A stretch of DNA of 64,000 nucleotides from Thelephora terrestris (taxonomy: Eukaryota; Basidiomycota; Agaricomycetes; Thelephorales; Thelephoraceae): NCBI GenBank assembly GCA_015956445.1, contig WIUZ02000002.1, positions 992,001 to 1,056,000 on the forward strand, read 5' to 3'. A program made the translations under genes and the position numbers. This document shows positions 12,301 through 22,458 of the stretch, one piece after another (the first letter of the stretch is position 1; each line of letters starts with the position of its first letter). The notes beneath the pieces are model-generated. The model worked only from the letters and a program-made list of their open reading frames with translations. It had not been told where the DNA came from and searched no databases.

Positions 12301-13101
12301 GCAAAAATGATACTGCAATGTAGTCAACATGTTCTTCAATCGTCCGAGATGTAATCTAAATGCACTCAAAAACATGAGATGTTTTCACAATGTACCCAGT
12401 GGGCACATTCAGGAAACATTGCTTGGGAACATTTTGAGGAAATTTCAAATGGAGTTGGTGGGCACAGTTGAATTACATGTCAAGGTAACATTTGAAATGT
12501 AATCAACCTGGAATCGGCGATTACAATTATTGAAAAGTGCACATGAACTCACCATGTAATCGGGATGTAATCACCGATTCCAGGTGCCCCTGCCCCCAGT
12601 GTCTTGGTCACTGTCATCGTCAGGATCGCATTCGGTGTCATCGCTGGAATCGCAGTTGGCACCATCGCTGAGAAACCGGTCGTCACTGTCGCTGAGAACC
12701 CAGTCGTCACTGAGAACTCGGTTGTCACCATCGCCGAGATCCCGTTTGTCACCGTCGCTGAGATCTTGCTCATCTCCGTTGCCGAAATCATGTTCGTTGC
12801 GATCGCCAAGATCGCGCTCGCTATCAGTGTCAAAAATCGACTCGCCGTTATCCCTGAGGTCTCTCCCACTGTCGTTGTGGTGGGTAGGAGCCCTATTGTG
12901 GTCGCGGCCCTCGAGATCGGGTAGGGGAGCTGATCGCCACAGCGATAAGGGCGGTGAATAGTTCTGGAGGTGGCGCGCCAGAAATTCCTGCCTTTCAGAT
13001 TAACATCGGGGGTCAGATGTCTGACTGAGGTGTGAACGGCGGTATTTAGGGGCGGAGAATTTTTTTCCGCAGCCCGTGCAAGCGATATTTGGTGATCGCA
13101 T
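9321..13101 (-). pseudogene. Plavaka-type transposase (element 2), interrupted by a MITE
   Basis: Reading from 13101 leftward: a zinc-knuckle start (CTGCGKKF...H...C, residues about 8-34); a long Asp/Ser-rich stretch with repeated DLGDGD/LSD units (about 12605-12920); then exons 11782-12100, 11447-11734, 9720-11397 and 9321-9667 joined by short GT-AG introns. The core has WELAKW, the GRWWWKIQ block, IIPVMISSDKTQ, VYPVYITIGNI, the GPCDLCEAG and PDVLHQLHQGVIKHL motifs and the C-terminal HLAYVEWFSSF / SIHLFPCFG block, the order known for Plavaka transposases. It is broken: a 501 bp MITE (12101-12601) with a 3-bp duplication sits in the acidic region, and a TAA at 13000-13002 follows the zinc knuckle. 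The central frame is long and open, so decay is recent. Confidence 0.85.
12101..12601. mobile_element. MITE 1, CACTG-ended foldback element
   Basis: 501 bp bounded by CACTGGGGGCAAGGGCACCT at the left and its near-perfect reverse complement at the right, flanked by a TCT duplication (12098-12100 and 12602-12604). The outer 140 bp of the two arms are about 90 percent alike by eye, the centre is diverged. It holds no coding frame. CACT(G) ends and a 3-bp duplication place it with CACTA-like elements. Removing it with one TCT restores the acidic frame of the transposase (Gln-Asp-Leu-Gly-Asn), so the insertion site is certain. Confidence 0.88.
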
Positions 13102-13264
13102 AGTCGAGAGAACCTGAAGTGTGATCGTACGAGTGAACGGGTGACCACTTCACCTCTTCTTCGCTCCCGACCACCTTCACCTCTTCTTCTCTCCCGACCA
13201 CCTTCCCCTCTGCCAGTGACCCTCCCCCTACTATCCCGCCACCAGCAAGTCCCGCCAACGTTAC

Positions 13265-16200
13265 ATGGCGAAGACCAAAGGCAAGAAGATGCCTCCCGAG
13301 CCCCGGCCCCCAACCGATGAAGAGATCGAGAGCGAGTCCGAGGAACCGCACCCCGAGGAGCCTGCTGCCAAGTCGAGGGCACGCAAAGTGACCCACCAAC
13401 ACGATCGTAAGCACCTTTTATACATCTTTTTCCCTCACTGCCTCACCCTGGGTTCAATGTAGACGAAGACCCTCCCGAACTATTGGCAGGGGCGGATGAC
13501 GAGGACGGACCCCCGCCTGGAACAAGGGAACGAGGTGCGTACTACATTTATCTCTCTTTCTTCATTCTAACGCCCTCCGCAGTTCCTAGGAAGGCCAAAG
13601 CAGATGCGCTTAATTCAAGAAGTAAATTATTATTACATCAATCAAACTAATGCGCGTCTGACCGAAGTGGCAGACTGGGTCGAAACCGGGCGGCGCAAGA
13701 GCCAAACGGACACTGCCATGGCACCGGAGAAGCCGGTTCCGAAGGTGGGTCCACCGAAGGGTGGACACGCGAAGGGGAAGGGAAGTAAGGGAAAGAAAAA
13801 AGGTATGTAGCTTGACCGGTCTCTCATGCTGAGTTCCCATCGACTAACGTATGGATAGGCAACGAAATCGAAGAGGAATCTGATGCCCGTGGTGTGTCAA
13901 AAGCGAAAAAGTTCATGGGTCAGCCCGTTGACTTGACCCACAGAATTTGGGCCAGTGGTTGTTGGATCCGAAGACAGTTCCGTCCACGAGGATAAATCCA
14001 TGGACGAGCTAGATGCAGAATTTGGTACGGAAGTCAAATTTTATGACGGTTTTAACTAACTAATTATATTAGACCTCTGGCGCTCGCGTTTGGCCTCAGC
14101 AAAATCCACGAAGCGGAAAAGAGACGCGTCTCAACATACCACTCAAGAGCACGAAGGCATCGAACAGACCTCCAGCCCAGGCGTTCACACCCGCCGCGAA
14201 ACGACTCGGGTAACCGCACCGGCTCACAAGAAATGTTTGCCTGCCTTGGGCTCTTGTGTCATCCACAGGTCGACAAGCCAATCGGCTAGAGGTTCTTCAA
14301 CGAAGAAGCAACAGTACAGGATTTCTTCCAGTCGGAAGTCATCGGGAACCGTTCTCGATGACTCCTCTCACTGGGGGCAAGGGGGTACTTACCCAGTGGG
14401 TACATTGTGAGTTCATTGTGAGTTTTGAAACTATTTGCCCAATTGTTACCCACCAGGTACTTTTTGGGTACTTTTTGAAAGATACCCATCAATTCACCCA
14501 AATTTTACCCACTGGGTACATGGTGGGTACTTTGTCAAAGTACCCACTCAGGAACCCAGTGGGTATTTTTTGAGCAAAACCCCTGGGTTCTTTCACAATT
14601 TACTTTCCAGTGTGCCCATCACAAAACTGAGCCACTTGTTGAGAGTTCTTTCACAAAGAACCCACTGATCTGATCACAACGTACTCAACCAGATACTCAA
14701 TGGGTTCTTTGGGAGTTTGTGGAGAAACTGAGCCACACTGTGAGTTCTTTGTGAGTTCTTTGAAAAAAACCTGCTGGGTACATTGTGATCAGATCAGTGG
14801 GTTCTTTGTGAAAGAACTCTCAACAAGTGGCTCAGTTTTGTGATGGGCACACTGGAAAGTAAATTGTGAAAGAACCCAGGGGTTTTGCTCAAAAAATACC
14901 CACTGGGTTCCTGAGTGGGTACTTTGACAAAGTACCCACCATGTACCCAGTGGGTAAAATTTGGGTGAATTGATGGGTATCTTTCAAAAAGTACCCAAAA
15001 AGTACCTGGTGGGTAACAATTGGGCAAATAGTTTCAAAACTCACAATGAACTCACAATGTACCCACTGGGTAAGTACCCCCTTGCCCCCAGTGTCTGACA
15101 GGTAAGCTTTGAACGAGGTCGGTTCGCTTGTGCTGACGGCCGCGACCCACTCTAGTGGTGACACAGAGATCCGGCCAGCATCAAAACCCCCACAGCCTGT
15201 CACGAAAAGAGCGAAGAGGGCTCTTGAGACCGCCGCGCGGGAGGTATGTCCCGCTGTCACACGCCCCATCAACCTGTCATGATCGTTTCCACAGAAACCA
15301 GCCTTTGTTGACGATGGCGACGACAACGAAGTCGATGAGAAGATGAGAGCTCCCACAGATGAGAAAACCACGGTCGCCACTGGAAAAAAGCCGAAGCTCG
15401 CCGGGTCTGACCCACTCTTCCAGCTAGTCTGGAGGTGGGTGGGCAAAGAATTGAAACGATCTGTCTTCTTTTCGAACCCGTTTCCTGACTCCGAAGAGTA
15501 TGACCTCCTGCCGCTGGATGTTTATACAGAGGCTGCACGCCAAGTCAGTAAAATAGCTTGCTACAAGGACACTCGGTCTCGAGCAAAGCAAGAGTACAAT
15601 ACTGACTGGTCATCGAGCGTAAGTTTCTATCGGTTAAATATCATACAAAACTAAGCCAAATCTTCTCAGTTAACTCACAGACTGAGTTCTCTACGCGCCG
15701 CGCTCAAGGCTCATACGGTTAATGAGGTGCGCGCCCATTTCAAGGCTCTCGGTCACGATCGACGAAAGGCACTCCTGGATGAGAACGAATATTGGTTCAA
15801 GCTGACCACGGTAAATTTAAATCCCCTTAAGCAATCCCTACACTCACTCCTGATGTTTTCAGAATGGACAGGTGGCGATGAACGCCCCATTCATGAATCC
15901 GGTTCTTCAATCAATCTTGCGCAAGGGCTTATTTAGTGGCAGGGCGGGCTTATACAAACTGTTCCCTGAAGAGTTTGATGGGGAATCTGACGAGAAGGAG
16001 GTCCCTGCCGTATTGGTCGCACTCGCTGCGACGTTCGTAAGTCCCACCGCCGGTTGCTACCACCGTCTCTGATTCCTACGCCAAGGCATATATGGCCCTG
16101 GATGACTACGTCAACAACTCGGAGTCAATCTCGTGGAACTACAATAGCCCTGATGTGGCGAAGGTCTACCATGGTCATCTCGAAGAACTTGAACGGATCA

Positions 16201-16390
16201 AGTCGAAGAGGCTAACGTCATATCACGCTCTTCTCAGAAAGTTTTTTTCTGGTTGTGTGTAAGTCTCCCCTCCATTCCCGGTTCCACAATCTAAATATAT
16301 CTCAGTGGAAAAGTTGCCAGCACCTCCACCGGCACAGCCAGGAAACCAAAGACGGACTATCAGAATCTCCCAGATTCTTTCTCCGACTAA
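13265..16390 (+). pseudogene. DUF6532-like accessory gene of Plavaka element 2, split by MITE 2
   Basis: Thirteen exons: 13265-13406, 13463-13534, 13583-13621, 13674-13802, 13859-13891, 13944-14024, 14073-15101 (containing the MITE), 15156-15243, 15295-15618, 15670-15810, 15863-16036, 16086-16258 and 16306-16390. Without the MITE and one TCT the exons sum to 1782 nt, one open frame of 593 residues. The N-terminal half is basic and low in complexity (GGHAKGKGSKGKKK, STKRKRDA), suggesting nuclear location. The C-terminal half (from about 15400) has the DUF6532 pattern: LSSLRAALKAHTV, NAPFMNPVLQSILRKGLF, VPAVLVALAATFAYMALDDYV, VYHGHLEELERIK. Its function is unknown; it is common in agaricomycetes. 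Head-to-head placement with the transposase suggests a shared promoter (13102-13264). Confidence 0.78.
14369..15093. mobile_element. MITE 2, 725-bp perfect-armed palindrome
   Basis: Begins CACTGGGGGCAAGGGGGTAC and ends with its reverse complement, flanked by TCT (14366-14368 and 15094-15096). The two arms (about 14369-14690 and 14772-15093) look identical base for base over some 320 bp, with an 80-bp loop. Arms are built from many variants of a GGGTACYYACCCAGTGGGT-like motif, so they also contain small nested palindromes. Termini and target duplication match MITE 1, so both belong to one family moved by the same enzyme type. Perfect arms imply a very recent insertion. Confidence 0.92.
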
Positions 16391-17024
16391 GTGGCGGGAT
16401 AAAAATTAGTCATTTTCCAATTTTTTGCATTATTTATGTCTAGTTTACGAACAATGAAAATTTTTTAATTGAACATTGGGAATATTGATGAATTTTCGAA
16501 TGACAATGAAGTAAAATTGATCGGACATCCTAGGTATTGGCGGGTTTGTGGTCAGTACAAGACTCTATGCTGACACTTCCACTAATAATAAATTCTAAAA
16601 CTAAGAGCAAGTACCATCCGCAGTATCACAAACTAAGTAGAAAACATGTCTAATGCCAATTTATTACTGTCTCAAACCGAAATTTACATTTTTTTGAACA
16701 TCATTATGAGGGGACATACGAGATTAACCGTTCTTAATAGCCTCACTATGAAATATTGTAATTTGCGTCATTGGCCAACATTCTAGGTCAGCAACTGTAG
16801 ATGTACATCATATACTTGGAAGGGTTTTTCCTGATGTGAGTATTTACTTAGGCTGTGCGAGGGGGCAAGGATGAACCACCGCTGTGCTCTCCATCGTCGA
16901 TCCTCGGGAATCCCCCTTTTGCGCGATGTCCGATCGTGGTGAGCGCTAGGGGGGGGGCTGAGCGGCATACAATGGAGTCTGAGCGTGGCTTCCTCCGTTT
17001 ACGAAGGCGTTCTCTCACCGAAAT
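16391..17024. other. A/T-rich 3' flank of element 2 and junction to cullin remnant
   Basis: 16391-16800 is A/T-rich without open frames and probably still belongs to Plavaka element 2. 16830-17020 returns to host-like composition. No gene supported. Confidence 0.4.
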
Positions 17025-17330
17025 GAAGGTCTTGCAGTGGCGCTCAAAGACGGTCGCCACTTCGAAACCGCATTCCAAGAAGCGACCGAGAATCATGAAA
17101 AAGGTTGAGTTAGAGGGCCTTCCTTGCTGCAAACACTGTATCGAGAGGAGTGGTTGAGGAGAGGAAGAGGATCTGGTGGAGAGGTAACCTAGACCCGAGC
17201 ACAAAGGAACCACTCATATGCAAGTGTGAGGAGCAGTGACTCGAAGTCGATATAGGAAGGTCCTCCAGCGGTTTTAGTCAAGGATCTCCAGAGAGTGCAT
17301 GCGCCACTTGCGAGGATCTCTAGCAGCCAC
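17025..17330 (+). pseudogene. Cullin-1 N-terminal remnant (copy 2)
   Basis: Pieces of the last exon of the truncated cullin family survive: HFETAFQEATENH (about 17050-17095), a WLR stretch, NLDPSTKEPLICKCE (about 17185-17232) and the DNA of the final block (agagagtgcatgcgccac, near 17290). They occur in order but in different frames with internal losses, so this is a dead copy. The DNA downstream to about 17830 matches the flank of copy 3 (22900-23560), showing that gene and flank were duplicated together. Confidence 0.75.
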
Positions 17331-17830
17331 ACATGTGAAAAGGCCAATCGGGCAGCCTACCGCTTTCGTAGGGGTATGTTCAATTCAATTTCTGCACCAC
17401 TTTCATTATTTGCTGATGCCGACGCGGGATATTTTGGAGATACTCGGTCTCCTGAGGCAGATCGCGTAACACCACAGTGGCACCCCGTCGATAGATAGGG
17501 GTCCGGAGTAGCTGAAAGCGGGAAAATTGGGGGTTTAACTCGCCCGCCGTGGGAGATGAAGGAAGAAAACTTTGTAACTGTGCAAAAAAAGTCGATCAAT
17601 TTTGGGTTGTCGAAATATATGCGAGGTCGATCGCGTTCCCTGAGGTAGATGACAAAAAAGCTGTGGTGGGTGAACGGCCTCAAGGTAGCATATCCAGTGG
17701 AGTGAGTAGAGGGGGGCATGGTAGCCATGATGATGGTAGTTATGAAAGCGGTTGGGGCGAGAGTGGGGGCTGCGAAGTGAGCTGAAGCTTCACCCCATCT
17801 TGCCGTGATGATCGCCAGGCTCTTTTCCAA
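17331..17830. repeat. Duplicated 3' flank of truncated cullin copies
   Basis: Resembles 23200-23560 in order and orientation: a block with a tttgtaac-gt-caaaaa-gtcgatca pattern, then a gg-catggtag block, and a final gatcgcc stretch. Both follow a truncated cullin copy. No gene is supported; the reading frames here are not conserved between the two copies. Confidence 0.55.
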
Positions 17831-18123
17831 ACCAAATTCGAGGTTTTGACAATTATGGCCATTGCAGCTCGCGGACTAGTGGACGCGCTATTCCGGCTTC
17901 ATTACTTTCTATCGGCGTGCATCACTGTAGAGTCACAAAGCGTTCAAAGCCTCCCCGATCATGAGACAAGCGTATCAATCGCACACGATCCTCTTGGTTT
18001 GGGCATGGAAGAACACAGCGTCTTCTTGAGTTGGTGTGTCGCAAAGCGCATCGGAAGGTAAGGTTTTCGTTCTACTGGGAGAAACAACTGTATGTGCACT
18101 ATATCAAGGCGGAGAGTCCAGTC
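17831..18123. other. Spacer between cullin remnant and F-box gene
   Basis: No supported gene. It contains the 3' flank of the minus-strand F-box gene that ends at 18124. Confidence 0.35.
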
Positions 18124-20200
18124 TCAATAGCCATCAATCCAACCCTTCAGCCGGCGAACGGGGGACCTTCGGTGAGCGTACCCCTGCTTCATCATAAATA
18201 CCGTTAGAAAATGGTGGTAGGGATAGGGATCAATTGTGTACAGGCGGCGGTCGCCATAACTCCGGAGAAAACCCTCCCGTGACGGGTATTTGCGAGTTTT
18301 CCGAAGAAACTGGGGAGGGGCGGAGGCGCTCTCTACGTACCGGACATCGTAGGTGGGTTCATCGCCACAGGCGCTCCGACTATAGTTGTGCGTAGAGTGA
18401 TCCAATTACGGCGGTTGGAAGTTTCTTCCCTTTATTCCTCCTCGTACGATACCAGGGAGACCAGATCTGGCGAAGTAGTGGGCTTGATCGCATGAAAATG
18501 GCCTGGGGGGATTGCGTAAAAGTATCTAAGTTGTCCAGAAATGCCGTTCCTTTCCTCCATCCGGGGTATTCTGGAAATGCACCGAGTCAGTACCCTAGCA
18601 TGCCTCATTATCACATGGATCCTCTCACCGAGGTGACGACGACACCACTTTCCGTGAATCCAAACAAGGACTTGTGATGGGCTATGTCAAGTTGGAACTC
18701 TTGTGTCGTGTACGGTGGAAGTGATTCGCCTTTCGCCTTTCGCCTTCTAGAACGGAGGGAGAAGTCATAGACTCGCAATATTGAGGCCGTCTGAGCGGGA
18801 TCCTGGGCCCCGTAAACACACAGCACCTGGGAGTGGAGGATGCGGGTGTGTAAGGGAATCGGACGAAGTTCGATCGGAGTCGCGAGATGTTGCCAGTCCT
18901 GCCACGGTATACACTCGACCGTTCCCATCCTGGATGCGAAGCTGGCTAGGGTCTTGACCGGGACTATCAATGTTCGGATGGTCGCCACTTCAGAGCAGGA
19001 CTGCCTCCTGCGGACCGCGAGAGCAATTATACCCATGGAAGGGCTTTCGTAAAAAGGCAGCACATGATGCACCTCGCAATTGCCGAAATTTGTGATTGGA
19101 ATGCCAACATAGTCTGGTCCTGGTTCGAATATGAGCCCAGGGGGATCTTGGAGGTTACAATCGCTCGAGGAATCCCATAGAATCAGTATGATTTTCTGGT
19201 CGCGAAAAACTGTTCCGATGAGTCGGTACTCGTCGATAAAATCGGGGATCAGAGTTTGTGCATGGAGGTGCTCCTATAACGGTCCCGTAAGGTTCGTTCG
19301 TTACGAGCAGGAAGATAGAGCAACTGACCAAATACTTCCTCCCCGTCATCCAATCCCAGACGAAGAGATCGCCAGTGCCTGGGCCGGGGCTAAGATCCCT
19401 CGGGGCTGTCAACACAAGAGCTGCGAGCCTGTGGCCAGTCAACTGGAGGTGGACCCTCACAATCCGCGTTTGAGGCCAATACTTTTTCTCCATGACGAAC
19501 GGACGAACGGCATCGAAATATCGCTTTCCGTCAGACATACGGAACATTTCTATTCGAAACGAGCTATTTGTTTCCGTGAGCGCGCGATGGCCGGGACGTT
19601 CAAGCGAACGTACCTTTCCGCTTCGGACAGTACCGGTGTGGCCAACAGATTCGAGGGCGGGTGAATGGCCCACTTATGGCCACGAGTAGAACTTGCGGGG
19701 AGGCCTCGAATCGTCCACTCCTCATGTGATATTTCCATTGCGGGAGATGGAAGCCGTGTGAAGTGGACGTCCTCTGTTCCGCCACCTGGGTCCCCAATAC
19801 AGATGAGAAACCCTTGGTCGATATATACCCTCCGGATGTTGGAAAGGGGCGGTTGGCCAAGGAGAGTCCGTTTTGCGTGATTGAACCTTTCCCACCTGGA
19901 GCAATACGCGTCCAGTTTCTGCAAACGATCTCGAATTGCCGATTTGACTTCAGCCGCCCTTTCTTCCAATCCAGCAGAAAAGAGCTCTAGACGGTACTTA
20001 ATGGCGGGTGAGCTGTCGATTAGCTCGCTGAAATCGCGATTGACCTTGTGAATAAGCGTCGGTCAACGGTGAAAGCGGCTGAACGGCTGGAGAGGTATTA
20101 CAAGTCTCATCGGCGGGATTTCACCTGGCGGCAACCATAGAATGATTTCTTCCCAAAGTTCAGAAGGTAGAGTCTCTCGGTGCGCCGGAGGTTTTTCCAT
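18124..20200 (-). pseudogene. F-box protein with beta-propeller-like C-terminal region, probably decayed
   Basis: From ATG 20200 the protein starts MEKPPAHRETLPSELWEEI and the helix IILWLPPGEIPPMRLV, a clear F-box. An intron (about 20053-20107) leads to VNRDFSELIDSSPAIKYRLELFSAGLEERAA, then to blocks typical of fungal F-box proteins with a WD/beta-propeller-like fold: RRVYIDQGFLICIGDPGGG, PGTGDLFVWDWMTGRKYL, LILWDSSSDCNLQDPPGL and HHVLPFYESPSMGIIALAVRR, and a C-terminus with DVRYVESASAPPQFLRK ending at 18124. The F-box would dock on Skp1 in an SCF ubiquitin ligase. Near 19215 the homology changes frame without an evident intron, so the gene is probably a pseudogene, though I could not fix every splice site. 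Confidence 0.7.
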
Positions 20201-20569
20201 GTTTTGGCTGGGGATTGAGTTCGCTCGGCGATAACCGGTATCAAGATCTACAAGTACCGTGGATTCGTGGGGCGAACTTGGGCGAACCCCGGATAGAACT
20301 TGAAAACCCTCGAGCCTATTTGCAGGGCAAACAGTGAATATTTGAATCCTTGCGTTGTTTTGATTCAAGCTTCAACTTGCCTCTGACCCAGCTCCATACC
20401 ACCTAACTCACAACATTTCATGATCTCCGTCAAGATTGTGGTGACTGCTGTCGTTTAGGCCCGGGACAAACAATGGTCAACAAAATGACGTATGCCCTTC
20501 TACAACATCAATCAATCAAGCGCCTGTGTTACCGTCAGCCACCGCCAGACCCAAGCCAGACCTCACGAA
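20201..20569. other. Divergent spacer between F-box gene and cullin copy 3
   Basis: The two genes point away from each other, so this 369 bp interval should hold both promoters. No motif is distinct enough to call. Small frames here are not conserved upstream of cullin copy 1. Confidence 0.4.
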
Positions 20570-21038
20570 ATGGCCTCCGACACCCCAATCACCGATCCAA
20601 TCCCACCCCCTGCGAATGCAAGCGCGGTTACGAAGTGGGCCTTCTTGGAAGCAGGGCTTCGCCATATCATGACAGGCCAATATGTGTCTTTTACCAGAGC
20701 CGCATCTCTCTGCACCGTCGCTGACGACTACTGCAAACCATCCAAGGTGCGCGGGGGAGGGAAGACTGATAGGGAGCGAAGTAAGTTCCCCTTAGCTCAC
20801 GCGGTCTTAACTTCCCTCACGTCTTTGCCTTTCTTGCGTTCGGCGTGGGTGACTGATAATGCGCGTGCAATACACAGATGAGGGCTCCATGGGACGCGAT
20901 CTCTCCAACAATGTCTCTCGTTTTTTTAAAACGTACCTAAAGACGCTGAGAGCCGTCGGTCTCCCCACCAACACCCAATCAGATCCCTTCTGATTTTGAT
21001 CTTATCCAGGAGTCAGAACCTCTCCGGGATGAACCGCT

Positions 21039-22458
21039 CATCAGCAAAACGATCGAACTGCTGTGGTGCTGAGGCGGGCGTTTAATCGCCTCTCGATCGT
21101 CTGTCGTGCTTTGGTACTGTGGGTGTTTGCTGGGTGGCTGGAATACTGGGGTGCTGTGGCGTTTGTTTTGTCCACGGAGAAAAAGTCGTTCGGAAGTTTC
21201 CGATACCTGAGAATTTGGACTTAGCGACTGCGGCACGTCCTTTTCACCTTTCCTACTAAGTCCCCGGAAGACCCAGGCAGCTCAAATGCGCTCGTGTTAA
21301 ACTTGAAGGTCTCTTTAAATGTACGTGCCCGCTTCCTCTTATGCGCGTTCGTTCCCCACGGGCCGCTTGTTCATTCTACAGGTTCTCCTAGCGTTCGACA
21401 ACTGCCACCCGTCCATCCGCCCCACACCTATCACCTCACCTCGGCGTAACGGTGTACGATACAGACGCGTAGGCCTTCCCTCAACTCGGACCTAGGTTTG
21501 CTGGCAACCTCCCCGGACCATTTATCTGCACCCAAGCCCACCACTGCGCCCCTCCCTCTGGTGCCGTCCCACATCCTCGCAACCATGGTTGCTGGTGGCA
21601 GTGCTTCGGATGCCATTGCTGCGCTCACGGTTTCGCCCACGAGTTTTCCAACTACGGAGAAGACTCCGGTGTGCCAACTGAGGGCTAGACCTACGAATAC
21701 ACCAAAACCATCCTTGACCTCGTTCCGCGTGGAAAGCCCAATCCCAAGGGAAGGATCTTGATCATTTGCGTTTGTATTGCAAACTTCACCGACGTTGTCG
21801 CAACCTTCGAGGACATTATCCGTGCCCTTACGGAGTTCAAGACCGCTCTCATCAACCATCAAGTCAAAATCTATGTCCATCGTCGTGGTCCCAACTACCA
21901 AGAAGGTCTCAAGGCCGTGCGCTTGTCGGGTGAGTCGCTCGGTGTCACTATCAAGGTCTATGGCTCTGAAACCCACATCTCCGAGATTGTTCCCCTAACT
22001 TTGAGCTTCGAGGCGGGCGACCGCGACCGCGTCCCCCAGACTCCTCTCACTACCCCTGGGCCCAGGACCGCCGCTCCTGAACCCCTCAATTTGTCACCAC
22101 TCCGATGTGGTGGTGACCCAGGATCAAGGTCAAATGTTTTGGTATAGGAGACACCTTCGTATATACCCCCGTTCTTTTACTTGCTGCTTCTACGGTCTAC
22201 CCTGACTACCCGTCCATGTTATTACTGTATTTTACAAGCAATAAAATTATTGTTTCATTATAAATTAAGCATTTAAACCCCAATAATTCTTGTTTGAGCA
22301 TGACAGCACGACAGCAAAGTAATAATTACGAGCCGCTGTGATGCTGTGAATGGCTGCTGGACTGCTGTGACCGTGCTGTGGACGAGGGGGGTATGTCTGT
22401 GGCGATCGGTTGCCACAGAAGCTACAGAACGTCACAGCAGCCGAACGTTTTGCTGATG
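21039..22458. mobile_element. 1.42-kb terminal-inverted-repeat element carrying a captured host gene piece
   Basis: Inserted in exon 3 of cullin copy 3. The left end starts CATCAGCAAAACG-TCG-CTGCTGTG and the right end is its reverse complement with few mismatches, about 26 bp. The flanks share CT (21037-21038 and 22459-22460), or GCT if one terminal base is assigned to the flank. GCTGTG-type motifs recur near both ends on both strands, as subterminal repeats do. No transposase is present, so it is non-autonomous. The interior carries a fragment of ATP-citrate lyase (21585-22147). Superfamily is not certain from a 2-3 bp duplication. Confidence 0.85.
21585..22147 (+). pseudogene. Captured ATP-citrate lyase fragment inside the TIR element
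   Basis: Matches the middle of basidiomycete ATP-citrate lyase (cytosolic acetyl-CoA synthesis): MVAGG-AS-DAIAA (about 21585-21625), HGFAHEFSNYGE, YEYTKTILDLVPRGKPNPKGRILI, then IANFTDVVATFEDIIRALTEFKTALINH, KIYVHRRGPNYQEGLKA and SLGVTIKVYGSETHISEIVPL. It continues into a Pro/Thr-rich linker like the one joining the two halves of the fused enzyme. Only this internal portion is present, with no ATP-grasp start and no citrate-synthase-like end. Internal stops and frame changes before about 21700 show it is not coding as enzyme. The best explanation is transduplication by a Pack-type transposon. Confidence 0.85.

Larger units (their letters stand above)
8978..16390. mobile_element. Plavaka element 2: transposase plus divergent DUF6532-like gene
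   Basis: The unit holds a minus-strand transposase (9321-13101) and a plus-strand DUF6532-like gene (13265-16390) whose start codons face apart across about 160 bp. The outer ends are approximate because no terminal inverted repeats could be paired. A/T-rich DNA continues to about 16800 on the right. The same arrangement recurs in element 3 (41421-47940), which is why I treat both genes as parts of one element. Two MITEs are nested in it, one in each gene. Confidence 0.6.

Noticed and set aside
12549-13382. 277-codon minus-strand frame across MITE 1 and the accessory gene start
   Set aside because: It is a shadow frame: the real transposase acidic region and the plus-strand accessory exon 1 use other frames, and its repeats reflect the acidic codon repeats.
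14435-15027. Two identical 77-codon frames on opposite strands
   Set aside because: They are the two arms of the palindromic MITE, not genes.
21431-21976. 181-codon minus-strand frame within the TIR element
   Set aside because: It runs antisense to the ATP-citrate lyase fragment and has no homology of its own.
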